Source: Isochrysis galbana
Taxonomy: Eukaryota; Haptophyta; Isochrysidales; Isochrysidaceae
DNA length: 64,000 nucleotides
Assembly: GCA_018136815.1 (NCBI GenBank)
Contig: CM030931.1
Span: 11,152,612 to 11,216,611 of the forward strand
Reading direction: 5' to 3'
Both the position numbers and the translations under genes were made by a program. Under the pieces are notes generated by a model, which was given only the letters and a program-made list of their open reading frames with translations, ran no database searches and was not told where the DNA came from. How positions within the stretch are numbered: position 1 is the first letter of the stretch; each line of letters starts with the position of its first letter. This document shows, one piece after another, positions 30,922 to 41,595 of this stretch.

Positions 30922-33900
30922 TCAACGAGAATGGAGCCTGGATCGAGTGCGCGAAGACGGCGCATCGAGAACGGGAGGAAGAGGAGTATCCCTGGCCGAC
31001 GAAGAAGTTGCTTCCGGGGACTCAACATCTTCTGGACAAGTCTCTTCGACGGAGCGATCATACTCATCAAGCAAATCAGAACAACGACGGAGCAACTCGG
31101 AACGAGGCTCCCAGGTGGCTTCTCGAATAGAATAGCCACGCCACTTCACGAGGTACTCGATAGAACCGCCATGGCTACGACGATCGAGCAACTTTTCAAC
31201 GATGTACTCGTCGTCAGCCAGCGGCTCTTCATCAACGAAAGTATGATACGGCCGGAGGTTCGAGATATGCACCTCCTCCTTGACTAACCGGTTCTCCAAA
31301 TCACGGAGTCGGTACCTAGTGTCGGACAGAGCCTCTACGACGCGGTAGGGACCCGAGTAGATGAATTGCAACTTGTTGGCATGGCCTGGTAATCGCATGC
31401 AGACGCGATCCCCAGGTTCGAAACGAGCTGGTCTTTGAGACTTGATGGTAGCGTCACGGACTGACTCAGCCTGAGCGGCTAGGGTAGCCTCGAGAGCGCT
31501 GGACCATGAGAGGCGGAGGCTCGCATTGAGCCTGGATGCGTACGAGCGAACGTCGGCGGACGCCGCCTCGAGAGCAGTTGGCGAAACGGACTTCGGATCA
31601 GAGAGTTGAGCGGGCAGACGCAGCTCACGCCCAAAGATCAAAGACGCTGGAGACCGGGAGGTAACACGACCGGAAGAAGCCCTCAACGAGAGGAGTAGGA
31701 ACGGCAAATGGTCGACCCAATGGCTGCCACCCTCGTTCGAGGCGCGCATCAAACGGATGAGCGTTTGCTGAGCGCGTTCGACGAAGCCTACACCTTCATG
31801 TCGGTACGGCTCTGTACTCGACAAATCAGTCCCGGTGAGCTCCAGAATACGCGAAACAAGAACCGACAAAGATTCGAACCGGCGTCGGTTCGAAGCTGCC
31901 TAGGGACTCCATAACGCGTCACAATCAAGCGGATGAACATGTCCAAGGCCATCTCCGACGAGGGATCCCCATTCGACGGCTCAGCCTCAATCCATCGAGT
32001 GAGCGAGTCGATGAAGACGACCAGCTTGTCGTAACCCGAGACTCCAGGCACGAAGTTGTGAGTGGGAGCCAGTGAGAGCACGTCGCAGTAGACCACATCA
32101 AAGGGGTAGGTACCCGCGGAGAGACCGGAGGGCGACGCTAGAGCCCTAGGTAGCGGCTTGGCGAGGGTGCACTCGTGGCATTCTCGGACGTAGGACGCAA
32201 CGTCGGAAGACATGCCAGGCCAGTATACCCGAGTACGAAGAAGACCAAACATTCGAGAAACTCCGAGGTGACCGGAGCGATCGTGGTAGGCAAAAAGGTA
32301 GCGAGACCGCAACGAGGGCGGAACATAGAGCACTAGCGAGTCCGAGTCGGTGGAGTCAAGGACGGTGCGATAGTAGACGAGCCCATCGTGAACGACGAAA
32401 CGGCGAAGCATCTTGGATTGCTGAGCGGGAGCGGGAGCGACAGAACTGGAACACGAATCATCTTCGGCAATGGGGCCTGAGGCGGCGGCCGGCGGAGGCG
32501 ACCCTTGGCCTGATGGCTCGTGATTGACCGTCTCTCTTGAGCCTAGGAGTGGCTCTACGAACGGATCTTCCGCCAGGGCCGCTCTCATCTCTTCGGAAGT
32601 CGGCGTACCCGGAGCCAAATAACTGGACTGGATGGCGGACCCGGAATCGGAGGCTCGACGACGAGATCGGTCCAAGGCTTGAAGCCCTCGCGCCGTAGCT
32701 ACGGAGCGCGTGATGGCAGCCACCGGATGAGACCGTTCACGCTCGGCTAGAGACTCTGAGCCAGGCTCACGTACCGCTAACGATGCTGGGCCGGCGAGTG
32801 GTTCGTCTTCGTGTTCCGGCTCCAGGGATGCTAGCCGGGACAGCCCGTCAGCATCCTGATGAACAGCTCCTGGTTTATGTTCGACATCGAACCGGTACTC
32901 AGCCAACTTGAGAGCCCACCGAGTCAGCCGAGAGGCTGGCCCACCGGCTACTTGATCCTTCATGGTATGCAGCCATCGCAGCGCGGAGTGGTCGACGACT
33001 AACTTGAACCGACGCCCCCAAAGGTAGGGTCGCCAATTTCGGATTGATTCCAGGGCAGCCAAGAGCTCAATCTCGGTCACCGTCCAATGGCGTTCGGCCG
33101 AGGTGAGACTGCGAGCGTAGTACCCAACGACTCGTTCACGGTTATCGTCTCCTAGCTGCGAGAGGATGCCGGCGATACCCAACTTGCTAGCCCCATCGGT
33201 CTTGACGATGAAGGGCCGATCATCCCTGGGTGGAGTCAAGACGGGCTCCGAGGTGATCGCTGTCTTGAGCTCTTGGATAGCTCGGCGACACTCCTCGGAC
33301 TGGGACTCCTTTGCCACGTCGCAGCCCTTCCGCGTGAGGGCAGTGAGAGGAGCAGCCTTAGCGGCGAATTGGCGAATGAATCGACGGTAGTAGGAGCAAA
33401 GGCCGAGGAAAGATCGAACCGCTTCCAAGGAGTTGATGGATGACGGGTCGATGTCGGCGACAGCTGCGACCTTCTTCGGGTCCATCTTGAGACCTTCCCT
33501 CGAGACAACGTGACCGAGGTACTCCGTAGAGGTGGCAAAGAAGACACACTTGGACATCTTGCAGGTCAGACCGGCCCACTCTAGCCGCTCGAGAACTAGG
33601 TCTAGCCGGTGAAGCATTTGCTCGAACGAAGCCTGTGCCCTGGCCTCTTCGGAAGGACCCACGCCCGTTGACCAGATGCCCACATCATCGAGGTAAGGCA
33701 TGCAGATCTCCCACGCTAGCGCACCGAGAACGATGTCCATCAAGCGGCACATGTAGGAGGGACCTGATTAGATGCCGAACGGTAGAAAGTTGAACTCGTA
33801 TTTGCCGCGGTGGGTAGTGAAAGCGGTGATATGTTTGTGCGATTCTTTGATCGGGATGCCCCAAAAACCAGAGGCTAAATCGAGAGTACATACGAAGAGA

Positions 33901-36900
33901 GAACTGAGCGGCCCTTGGCCGGACGCTAGCCTATCAATAGCCTCTACAATGAGGGGTAGAGGGCTATCCTCGACGCGTAGCTTGGCGTTAGTGTCGCGGT
34001 AGTCCACGCAGAATCGAACGGAGCCATCTTTCTTGCTGACCAGGACTACTCGGGAAGCCCAAGCCGAATTTGACTTGCGAATAATGCCGGCGGCTTCCAT
34101 CTTGGCTACCTCCTCTTCTATGATGAGCTCGCCTGCGCGACCCACTCTAGACGGAGCATGCCGGTGAGGAACAGCGCCGGGGTTGAGTGGCAACTCCACC
34201 TCGAGAACGTGCGTATGGTTTGGAGCCCCCGGGTGCAACGCGAAAGCTTTGATGCGCCGGGCCAAGAGTTGGCGTACTTCTTCTCGTTGATCGTCGGAAA
34301 GAAGCCGGTCCGGATCGATGGTGGCTGAGTCGAGTAGAGCTCGTTGCTCCTCGCTCAGCGCGGTGACAGGGTCACCATCCCCCTCGCTTCCAGTCGGAGT
34401 CCAGCCCCGGTGCAACTTGAAACGCACCTGGAGCGAAGCTATCGGATGCAGAGACGGCAGGGTCAGCGCATTGACCCCGGTGTGGACGATCGTCACCGCG
34501 ATGCGGTGATCGTCCGTGGGCGTGACCACCGTGGGCATTACGAGAGGAGACGAATCGAGAGCCTCGCGATTTGGTAGGCGGTCGACCAGCATCGCGCAGT
34601 CCGAATGATCTCGGAGAGCTAGCGGAACCCTGACCCAAATGGTTGCGCGGTGGAAGGCAGGAATCGTCACCGCTTGCTCCGTGTAGAGAAGATATTCGGA
34701 CGAGGTAGACGCCGGAGCTTTGGCCGCAAACTCGTCGGCAGACTCAAAGAGAGGTGTATAGAGTGGCTGCCTAGCATCAGCAGCAGCCTCACCCTCCGAT
34801 CCGGCCGGGATCTCTCGTGTTGCCGTCGACCTCTCCAGAAAGTCGACAGTCAGCGGCTGACCGGGTGACATCGAGATAGCTCCGACGAAGCCGGAGTCCG
34901 CGACTGGGGGTGGCGCCGTGGAAACTCTGACTACGCATTCGGAAAGGACTCTTGAAGAGTCTTCTGAATCGCCAGAGGCAGGACGGAGGCGGAGGCTTCC
35001 CTCCGAGCTCGCGGCGTCGAGAGAAATGGTAGCGGAGTGGGCGGCCAAAAAATCGTTCCCGAGCAGAAGCATCGGGTTTCCTTCGATGACCGCGAACGAA
35101 TGACGGAAGAGGCGACCGGACAAGGAGAAGACGAGGCTAGCCCGGCCCCTAGTGATGAGAGGAAGGCCGTCCGGCCCATGTAGGTTGGGGACGATAGCGT
35201 CCGATACGCGTTCGACGCAAGCGTCTTCAGGTAGTCGATCGAGAAGAGCAGTGGTGATTACTGACGGGCCCGCTCCAGTGTCAGCCAGGGTGCTGTTCAC
35301 CGTGAGGGCAACGTCCGGGAGAACGAACCCTTGCGCCGCGCGGTCGCCATCGGCACGGCAGACCACGAGATCACGGACATAGAGGCAGTGACGAGGGTAG
35401 AGCGGCGGCGGAGTGTCCGCGATAGATTCCACCGGAAGTGAGGTTCCGGCTCCGGGTGACAGGGTGGTTGGATTGGAGGCTAGCCTGGACGGAGAAGATT
35501 CATCGACGTGGGGCACTCGCTCGATAGCGGCGGCTACCGTCTGCGGCACGAATGGTATTGAAGAGTATGGGGATGCCTTTGCCGAACTAGAGGGGTTAGG
35601 CACGCCATCATAGCCTAGCCCTCGACGGTCCGTCGGATGCCGAGGTTGATCCATTTGGCGTGACCATTCCTTCTCCAGGGACTTCTGCAAGTCTGTCTTC
35701 GGAAGCTTCGACAACTCGGAAAAACCGGCCGCACTGAGGCCTCTAGCGGCAGCCCCATCGCAATACAGTGCCCGTGGAGTATCCTCTCCTTCGGCGGCGT
35801 CGGAGGGCTTGGTCTCGAGGGTCTGCATGCTCCGGTGTTCTGGAGTCTCGGGCGTATCATCTTCTCCCGAGTCCAGCCCAACATCCCCGTTTTCAAGTGG
35901 CCTTTCGGCTACGACCGAACCGGTCGGTTCGGCCACTCCTTCGTCGCCAGCCGTGAAGGAGGCGCTCGGAGATAGTGCATTGATGCCTTGAGAGCCCAGT
36001 CGAGACAAGATGGAAGGTTCCGACGGCTCCGCAGCTGCCGCTTGCTCAGCGATTTCTTGGGCGATGGAAGGCGTGACATCCTGCCACCGATGGACCCCCG
36101 AAATTACATCACGATCGAAGACCTGCCACTTGCTGCGGCGCTTCTTCACCGTGTTTGGAGGGCCTGGCGTTGTAGAGCGGTCCCTTATGGGCCACTCCCA
36201 CGGCGTGAAGCAGTCCACTTCCGCCACGGTCCCGTCTTGCGATGCGTTGGTTTCCGAGTCCTTCTGATGAAGCAGGCGAGACGCATCGGCAACGGGGCCC
36301 GCGTCTGAGATCACGACAACCGAATCAGACACTGGCGAACCGCTGGGAGGCGTGAGGTGAGAGCTAGAAGCTGCTTCGCCTCTCCCCTCCATGAAACGAG
36401 CCAGAGCCGTCCTCGGCTCAGCCAGCTCGAAACCGGTCGAGCAAAGCGAAGGGCGTTCTCTCAAGCTGGCAGCTGCTTGGGAAATTGCCCAGTCCACCGT
36501 GAAGTCGAGCGAACGCGACGCCTTGGCTTCGCGCGCATAACGGCGCAAGACCGGCATCCACTGGGCCGCCATTGCACCGGCAATGCCCACATAGGTGCGG
36601 CTGCGAAGGGCGCCACGGTGGGGCGACGGCGATAGATCCGCCATAGCGGATAGACGTCCCTCGACAATCTTCGAAGGCTGCAAGGACGGGAGTGAAGCCG
36701 TCAGGTACAGGCCAGTTGCTTTTTGATGGCCCGTGCCGTGCTGCCACGGCTGCACAAACTGCCGCGGTCGCAACCCCCCGACTAAGGCGGAGGCTTCCGC
36801 GTGCATTCGAGGATTTTCGACGGCAACGAAAGGCGCGTCGGCGCTTGCCATGGCGAGGAAGACTCTAGCGGCGGATTCGAGAGCCTGGCGTCGTCCCGGC

Positions 36901-37121
36901 TCCCGATCGAGCCACTGGCAACTCACCGCCGACAAATACGTGCACGGCGGATGCGCAACCACGAGGTCCCAACCGAGGTTTTGAATGTGAAGAGCATCTC
37001 CGCAGAAGTGGGGAATGTAGTCGATCTCCGACGGTCGTAGATCGCACGTCGCGACGTGCGCTCCGGCGAGTAGGAACATCGAAGACACGACCCCGCTAGC
37101 TTCACCGACGACTAGAACGCG
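30922..37121 (-). pseudogene. chromovirus polyprotein: methyltransferase-like domain, protease, RT, RNase H, integrase, chromodomain
   Basis: Reads from 37121 down to 30922 on the minus strand. Methyltransferase-like domain (about 37121-36510): RVLVVGEASGVV, CDLRPSE, AHPPCTYLS with the candidate catalytic Cys at 36944-36942, VAVENPRMH, VQPWQHGTGHQKATGLYL and RSRTYVGIAGAMAAQW. A disordered linker follows. Aspartic protease: LADTGAGPSVI (Asp codon at 35282) and LLLGNDFL. RT: VDYRDTNAKL, FLPFG and YLDD (33689-33684). RNase H: IVKTDGAS and LLAALESIRNWRPYL. Integrase: HLGVSRMF...CHECTLAKP zinc region, DVVYCDVL, RTDAGSN and VERAQQTL. Chromodomain: DDEYIVEKLLDRR through YLVKWRGYSIREATWEP (about 31220-31060). 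Breaks: an in-frame TAA right after FLPFGI (33770-33768) and a frameshift near 31875 between RTDAGSN and SVLVSRIL. There is no gag and no ATG at the front; the frame runs open from the truncated LTR. Confidence 0.9.
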
Positions 37122-38400
37122 CCGTCGCGAGCAGCACCGGCGGCTAGCGCGGCGCTTTGGCCCTCCTCCCCACCGGGAGTCGGGTGAATGAAATTCTGGA
37201 CTGGGTCGGGCAACCCCATTTGGGTGTCTGGACGGGGAACGAACGGCGAACGAAGGGCTGTGGGGCGGCGAGGCGCTCCTAGCGGCCCTAGTGTGTTGGG
37301 TTTTAAGAGATTGTTAGACCTACAAAGAACTCTTCCCTCAGGGAGGGAGCCTAGGCTGCTAGAGTGCAGCGACGCAGCGAACAACGACGGACAAAGAGCC
37401 TGAGAACAACAGGATACACCGACCCACGAACACACCGGAATCATTCACCCAAACCAAGCAAATTATCAAGCAACCGCGACCCCAAATCACCGATAACTCA
37501 AACACGTCGCGAGAGACGGAGAGAGAGAGCGAGAGAGAGAGAGACTCCACAGCGACGGCCGGAGCGTGTCTCCGTTGTAACTTCCCACGTAGCGGAGAGT
37601 CCGAAGGGGAGCGTCCTGTCGCGCGACCACGGCGATCACTTTGGATACAGATCGCAACGAGATATCTTCACGACAGAGGAAATCTTGCCGTTGAGCGTGA
37701 ACCTTCTAGACGCTTCTAACGAACAACCCTGAGTAGCAACCAAGGGGAAGAAACACCAAAGGGGCCAAGGGCTTGCATGTAACTTGCATCAAGGGGAAAG
37801 ATTCCCTCACCTAGGAAGCGAACCTACACCGGTCTCCAAGGGGAGATGGCAAATTAAACCTCAAATCTCGAGCGGCTAGAGCAACCGACTCGCTCGCCAA
37901 ACACCTTGACCGAGAAGAAAGAAGCAAGGACCTACAAGCCAAGGGTAGCGGACCTAGGGAATGTGAGAGGAAATTTCCGAACGCCAAGACGAACGCCAGA
38001 AGGCAACGAAACCCTAACCAGGCCAAGCAGAACCTACGAAGAACAGGCCTGGACGACAACGAAAGTGAGCAGGTCCCAAGAAAGAACCGGAACCCAACAA
38101 GAAACGACAAGCCTTGCAAGAAGCTAAACAAGCCTTCACAAGGTAACCTGAGAGCCTGAGACAAGCGCGCAGCGAGTGACAGGCGACCTGGCTCCTTTGG
38201 GTCAAGATTACCCGAAAGGAGGAAACCTGGAATCTAGACCTGACAGACAGGCTAGAAGGAACGAAACGAGAACTCGAATTCTAGATCGCTAGGGACGAAC
38301 CCTACCAACCTAGAAGTACCTGAGCTTCACCGTGTGGCCGCACGGCGAAGGACCTGGAAACAAGAGCCTGGAAATCGCATCATCTAGGATGAATGCGACA
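37122..38400 (-). repeat. chromovirus LTR (5' LTR of the element), inner 37 bp deleted
   Basis: Matches 29256-30534 base for base wherever compared, with the same length. The bases equal to 29219-29255 are absent, and 37121 belongs to the methyltransferase frame instead. Confidence 0.92.
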
Positions 38401-38405
38401 CCCAT
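38401..38405 (+). repeat. target-site duplication CCCAT, right
   Basis: Matches 29214-29218. Removing the element gives GGAAGCCCATGAGATCCC as the empty site. Confidence 0.85.
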
Positions 38406-38469
38406 GAGATCCCGGGCCTCCACGGTTGCGCAAACCCGTAGTCTTAAAGACTACCGGGTTGTCTTTAGG

Positions 38470-38590
38470 GGTAGGCCAAAATATCCACGATTTTTCGCCC
38501 AAATATCCATGGGGGATATCTCCGATATATCTCAAAGTTCAGCCCAAATATCTCAAGAAATATCCATAGATATCTCTCGCTTTCGCGTCT
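38470..38590. repeat. AATATCC-motif array
   Basis: Eight or so AATATC/GATATC units (CCAAAATATCCACG, GCCCAAATATCC, GGGGGATATCTCCGATATATC, AGCCCAAATATCTCAAG). The array lies just downstream of a hAT C-terminal remnant on the minus strand and shares a phrase with 23460-23490. Confidence 0.65.
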
Positions 38591-38792
38591 ATTGCACCGC
38601 ATCCCCGCGCGCATCGCCACACATGCGCATGCCACCGTGTCCACTAAACCTAAAATCTAGGCCTTGGCCTTGGTTGCTCCTTCTCACACTATCCTTAATA
38701 TTCCTAATCTAACACCAATACAATACATGTGGTGTGATGATGCATAGGTAACACAAACATTATTCGATTACAGACACTAACGGACGAAACGA
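38591..38792. other. hAT 3' flank; no gene
   Basis: A/T-richer sequence between the motif array and the hAT stop codon. Nothing coding. Confidence 0.4.
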
Positions 38793-38936
38793 TCACTTCG
38801 ACACACGGTCTCGCTGGTTGTTATTAAATCGCAACATGATGGAGGCCTCAACCTGATCCGCCAAAGATTTAACACGATCAACACCAAAGACACACTGGAG
38901 CAATGAGAAGACACGCTCACAAGAGCTGCAGAATTA
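38793..38936 (-). pseudogene. hAT transposase, extreme C-terminus
   Basis: On the minus strand, CSSCERVFSLLQCVFGVDRV then KSLADQVEASIMLRFNNNQR ends at a TGA at 38795-38793. CERVFS...V...L is the hAT dimerisation core. An in-frame TAA lies directly upstream at the join with the LINE fragment, so only about 45 residues remain. Confidence 0.7.
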
Positions 38937-38939
38937 GGA

Positions 38940-40328
38940 CTAAGCTAGGCTGGCCACTTTGTCATCGACTTTGTCGGCTAGTTTCGTCCAGAAGGGTTTT
39001 AGCGCCTCCGGCGCTCCTAGCGGAACGCCTAGTATCGTTAGGTATTCGTTGTTGTTTATCCAGTTGTACCTCCGCATATCCCACGGGGGCCTTTGGGCTC
39101 TTTGCGCCCCCATCCGGAGCCCTTGAAATTTGCCCTCGTTTGTCTTGCCTCCCGTAGCTTTTTCGTGCAGTTTAACCCAATACAAAGATTTTTTGATGCT
39201 TTTATAGTCTCGGGCTATTAGTGCCGTATCGTCCGCGAACTGACTTATCTTTAGGTTATATCCATTGAGGTCTACACCTACTATGTCCTCATCCTTGTTT
39301 ATGGCTCGGGTGAGCGCCTCCGTCGTGAGAAGGAAAGTTAGCGGGGAGAGCGGGCATCCTTGCGGCATGCCACTTCCCACCGTGAATGGGTGGCTTCTTC
39401 CCCCGTTTGTCTTAATAGCCCGTACAGGCCGAGCGTCCTCGCTCGTGAGCGCTTTGGCGAGAGATTGGAAGTTTGGCCCGAAGTTCAATAGTTTGAGAGC
39501 TAGGTGATAGAACTCCCAGCTTACTCTGTCGAATGCCTTCTCCCAATCTAGGGCTAGTACCAGGCCCGGCTCTCCGGTTTCGTCTAGGTATGCCCTTGTG
39601 AGTTGTAGTAGATGCGTGGCTTCGCTGATGAGCCTCCTCGGCACGAACCCCAGTTGGTTCTCTGACACGATTTTTCCTATAACTTTACTCAGTCTATTCG
39701 TTAGTATCTTGGCTAAAATCTTGTAGTCGCTTTGCAGTAGTGTGATAGGTCTATAGTTACGCGGGTCTCGCGCATCACCCTTCTTATACAGCAGAATTAT
39801 GTCGCCTTCCCGCATAGTGTATGCTAGCGTTCCCGTATCTAGCGCTAAGTTGTACAGCCTTGCCAGTATCGGCGCAGCTTGTTTTTCGTGTGCTTTGTAT
39901 ACTTCAGCCGGCAGGCCGTCCGGACCCGCGCTCTTGCCAGGGCCTATGCTTCTTATGGCTTGTATCGTTTCTTCGACGTCGATGCGGCCTTCCATGCGGC
40001 ATTTGTCTAAGTCGCTGAGAGGGCGGTCTGCAAGCGCGGCCTCGAGGTCCGGGATTCTGTGGGCCTTTTTAGGAGAGTACAGCCACACGTAGTACCTTCG
40101 GAATTCCCTTCTGATGTCGTGGTCCGAGCTCGCGGTGTCGCGCTCCGAGTGCTCCGGTTGGTTCCAGTGTTCCTGCGTGGCGCGGAGCGACATGAGCGAG
40201 TCGAGCGGCGTGGACCTGAGCGACGGCGGTGCGAATGCGGTAAGCCGCGCATTCGCGACCGGGCAGAGGCCGGAGGCAAGGGAATGCAGCCACACCGCCG
40301 CACCGCGCCACACCTCCCATGATGGACA
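38940..40328 (-). pseudogene. LINE reverse transcriptase fragment
   Basis: A 457-residue open frame with no endonuclease. RT blocks are clear: GPDGLPAEVYKAH, LLYKKGDARDPRNYRPITLL, NQLGFVPRR, LALDWEKAFDRVSWEF, GMPQGCPLSPLTFLLTTEAL and QFADDTALIARDY (the catalytic FADD). It ends at ADKVDDKVASLA plus a stop where the sequence jumps into hAT DNA, so the C-terminal zinc-knuckle region is missing. The 5' side stops near 40330 at the repeated module. It is truncated at both ends but otherwise open, so fairly young. Confidence 0.9.
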
Positions 40329-40345
40329 GTGCCTCAGGTGTTGGC

Positions 40346-40505
40346 CGTTGGATTATATCGTGGCGCTATTTTACTTCGGTCTTCATCCAATCACTTAAGG
40401 GTTTTCGAAAGATTCCCTCCTTATTCCTGTGCGTAACTGTCGCCCCGTCGGATCGTCCGTCGCCCCGTCGCTCTCTTGTCGGCATTCTCTTCCTTGTTCG
40501 GTCTG
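40346..40505 (+). repeat. dispersed 5' module (pair of 5175-5345)
   Basis: TATCGTGGCGCTATTTTACTT, GGGTTTTCGAAAGATTCC and AACTGTCGCCCCGTCGGATC match the copy upstream of the 5.6-kb orphan gene. Here it lacks the extra GTCGATCT unit. Confidence 0.8.
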
Positions 40506-40741
40506 CCAGCGGGTTCCTGTGCGTTCCGTGATAGGGATACGTTAGTGTGGAGGGTGTTGACGTGAGTGTAGTGTCATCTTGTCGGTCCATCGGCCCCTAG
40601 CCGACCGTCGTCTGTCGTTCTTCGTCCGTCGCTCTCGTCCTCGTTCTCGTTCCCGTTCTCGTCCCTCGTTCTCAACACTACCTCAATACCAACCCTCACC
40701 AATCCCCAAGCCTCAGCCTATCCAACCCGATCCGCCCAGCC

Positions 40742-41017
40742 ATGTCCGCTCCGTCGTCGCGCTCGCCCTCGCCCAAGCCCGTCCTCCCGCCTTCCTCTGC
40801 TGAGGAGGTGGTCCAGCCCGTCATTGGCCACTCCCCAACTTCCGCCGCGCCTCTCGCCGCTTCCCTTCCGTTCCCTCCGTTCCCATCTGAGGCAGTGGTA
40901 ACCTCGGATCCGTCAGCTTTTCGCATTCGAGTTTTTCGGTTTCAAGCTGGGGATCTATTAGATAGCGACTGTTTTAGGTGTCTGGGCACAATAAAAAATT
41001 CTAGGATGCTAATATGA
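40742..41017 (+). CDS. short Pro/Ser-rich ORF, possible gag-type leader fragment
   Basis: An ATG preceded by a long pyrimidine-rich leader opens MSAPSSRSPSPKPVLPPSSA and runs 91 codons. After about codon 58 the composition changes and the frame looks non-coding, so a donor or truncation may lie near 40915 (ACTTTTCG...). It follows the repeated 5' module by 237 bp, as in the orphan gene at 5638, and may be the start of a retroelement protein. Confidence 0.3.
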   Translation: MSAPSSRSPSPKPVLPPSSAEEVVQPVIGHSPTSAAPLAASLPFPPFPSEAVVTSDPSAFRIRVFRFQAGDLLDSDCFRCLGTIKNSRMLI

Positions 41018-41595
41018 CGTAGTTCCAACACTGCGAAGTCGTTGTCTTTAAAGCTACCGGTAGTCTTCGTTGTTCGTTGCGCCCCTTCTACCGCGTGGAC
41101 TCGAGGAGAGGACGTGCTAGGGTGCGCGGGGTCGGTGCGTGCACTGGGGGGAGGACAATTATCGGGGGGAGGGGGCGCCTCCCCCCGGTAGCACTCGGGC
41201 ACCTGGCTCGTCAGGCATGGCGGGATTCCGGGACGGAAAAGTTGTGTCCAATTAGCTAGTGGGGTTGGCTAGGATATAACATTAATTGTTTTATTTACTA
41301 CTTTTATTTATTTGGCGTCCTAGGTGGGGCACAGTGGCGAGGGTCGCCTGGGGCTCGGGAGCGGTCGCGGCACGCTCCATAGGTCAGAATATACTAATAG
41401 TTTTTTCGCGCCCGCCATTAGCAATATAGGAGCGCAATGAAGGCGAGTGCAACATACATGACTCGCCTACCTGCTACACGCGAAACGAAGCCATGCGGCC
41501 CAAAGAGCTGAGACGCAGCCCAGTCCAAAGTCTGCCACCCTAAGCAGAGCAGCGTCGATGGGAGATAAACATCATGTGAATGAGATGGCGTACTC
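41018..41595. other. no gene seen
   Basis: A small inverted G/C block (GGGGGAGGGGGCGCCTCCCCC near 41164-41184) could fold into a hairpin. The rest is the 3' flank of the minus-strand gene ending at 41596. Confidence 0.35.

Larger units (their letters stand above)
29219..38400 (-). mobile_element. Ty3/Gypsy chromovirus carrying a DNA methyltransferase-like domain
   Basis: A 9.18-kb LTR retrotransposon in reverse orientation. Both outer ends are TGTCG...CGACA and are flanked by CCCAT target duplications of 5 bp, the size usual for Ty3 integrases. The LTRs match in length over 1,279 bp and look identical, so insertion is recent. The coding strand order is methyltransferase-like domain, linker, protease, reverse transcriptase, RNase H, integrase, chromodomain. 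The 3' LTR (29219-30534) is complete at 1,316 bp; the 5' LTR (37122-38400) lacks its inner 37 bp, and its end is joined directly to the methyltransferase frame. The primer-binding site and any gag are therefore missing. Together with one stop and one frameshift, this makes the copy non-autonomous. Confidence 0.95.

Noticed and set aside
36500..37121. Adenine (DpnII/Dam-type) methyltransferase for the polyprotein N-terminus
   Set aside because: Motif IV reads PPC, not (D/N)PP(Y/F), and ENP follows as in cytosine enzymes.
36500..37121. Phage or bacterial contamination as the source of the methyltransferase domain
   Set aside because: It is in one continuous frame with the Ty3 protease and RT and lies between the LTRs.
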